From contig MGML01000092.1 of assembly GCA_001796415.1 (NCBI GenBank), positions 3,571 to 10,610 on the forward strand: a DNA stretch of 7,040 bases. The letters are read 5' to 3'. Below the pieces are notes generated by a model. It saw only the letters and a program-made list of their open reading frames with translations, ran no database searches and was not told the origin of the DNA. Below are positions 6,919 through 7,040 of the stretch, piece by piece; within the stretch, counting starts at the first letter, position 1; every line of letters starts with the position of its first letter. This stretch comes from Chloroflexi bacterium RBG_13_46_14 (GTDB lineage: Bacteria > Chloroflexota > Dehalococcoidia > Dehalococcoidales > UBA2162). Position numbers and translations under genes: made by a program.

Positions 6919-7040
6919 TTATTCATTTGCGTGCAATGGTAATTCGATAATAAATGTCGTCCCCTCGTCAGGTTTACTTTCCACCCATATCCTGCCGCCA
7001 TGTTCGGTGATGATACCGTAACAGATGCTTAAACCAAGCC
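6919..7040 (-). CDS. Sensor histidine kinase, C-terminal end of HATPase domain (5' part beyond window)
   Basis: Only the last 39 complete codons and a TAA stop are in the window. They encode [18 protein letters not shown] and a short tail ending LPLHANE: the second half of the G2 ATP-lid glycine motif and the last strands of a GHKL ATPase domain, so this is the C-terminus of a histidine kinase. It closely resembles the same part of the CHASE kinase at the other end of the window (both contain [10 protein letters not shown]), so the two are paralogues at least in their catalytic domains. Unlike that kinase it ends straight after the ATPase domain, and a receiver gene follows 16 nt later. Sensor domains and promoter lie outside the window. 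Confidence 0.93.
   Translation of the reverse strand, partial: LGLSICYGIITEHGGRIWVESKPDEGTTFIIELPLHANE

Overview
All recognisable genes lie on the minus strand, so transcription runs from position 7040 towards position 1. The window is a dense cluster of two-component and phosphorelay signalling genes. It holds two histidine kinases (one cut by each window edge), five receiver (REC) modules (one only a fragment, one cut by the edge), a single visible DNA-binding output domain, and one membrane-anchored transglutaminase-like protein. The organism is a bacterium with moderate GC content, ATG starts and strong AGGAGGTGA/AAGGTGA-type ribosome binding sites. The style of the multi-PAS/GAF kinases, the KdpE/OmpR-like regulator and the short transglutaminase-like protein ending in an IEPQTGE motif recall Chloroflexota, perhaps Dehalococcoidia. 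That placement is an impression, not a demonstrated assignment.

Layout in transcription order. (1) 7040-6919: the last 39 codons of a histidine kinase ATPase domain. (2) 6902-6510: a stand-alone receiver, 16 nt downstream. (3) 6517-6428: a 29-codon remnant of another receiver. It overlaps the previous gene by 8 nt (ATGACTGA) and has the best Shine-Dalgarno sequence in the window. (4) 6423-5728: a full-length OmpR/KdpE-like response regulator starting 4 nt later. A rho-independent terminator at 5697-5664 closes this operon. (5) 5557-4982: a membrane-anchored transglutaminase-like protein with a candidate Cys-His-Glu triad. (6) 4947-4564: a second stand-alone receiver, 34 nt downstream and probably co-transcribed. 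(7) 4563-4270: a 294-nt intergenic region with a good sigma70-type promoter (TTGATA-N17-TAAAAT). (8) 4269 to beyond position 1: at least 1423 codons of a hybrid histidine kinase with order TM-CHASE-TM-PAS-GAF-PAS-GAF-PAS-HisKA-HATPase-REC.

A plausible reading is a multi-input phosphorelay. The CHASE kinase senses an extracytoplasmic ligand and integrates it with intracellular cues through its PAS and GAF domains. Phosphoryl groups may pass through its own receiver and the stand-alone receivers, and transcriptional output comes from the OmpR-type regulator. The transglutaminase-like protein is the unexpected partner and its role is unknown. The kinase at the right edge is split from its receiver, whereas the left-edge kinase carries one fused, so the locus shows the same kinase-plus-receiver unit in two forms.
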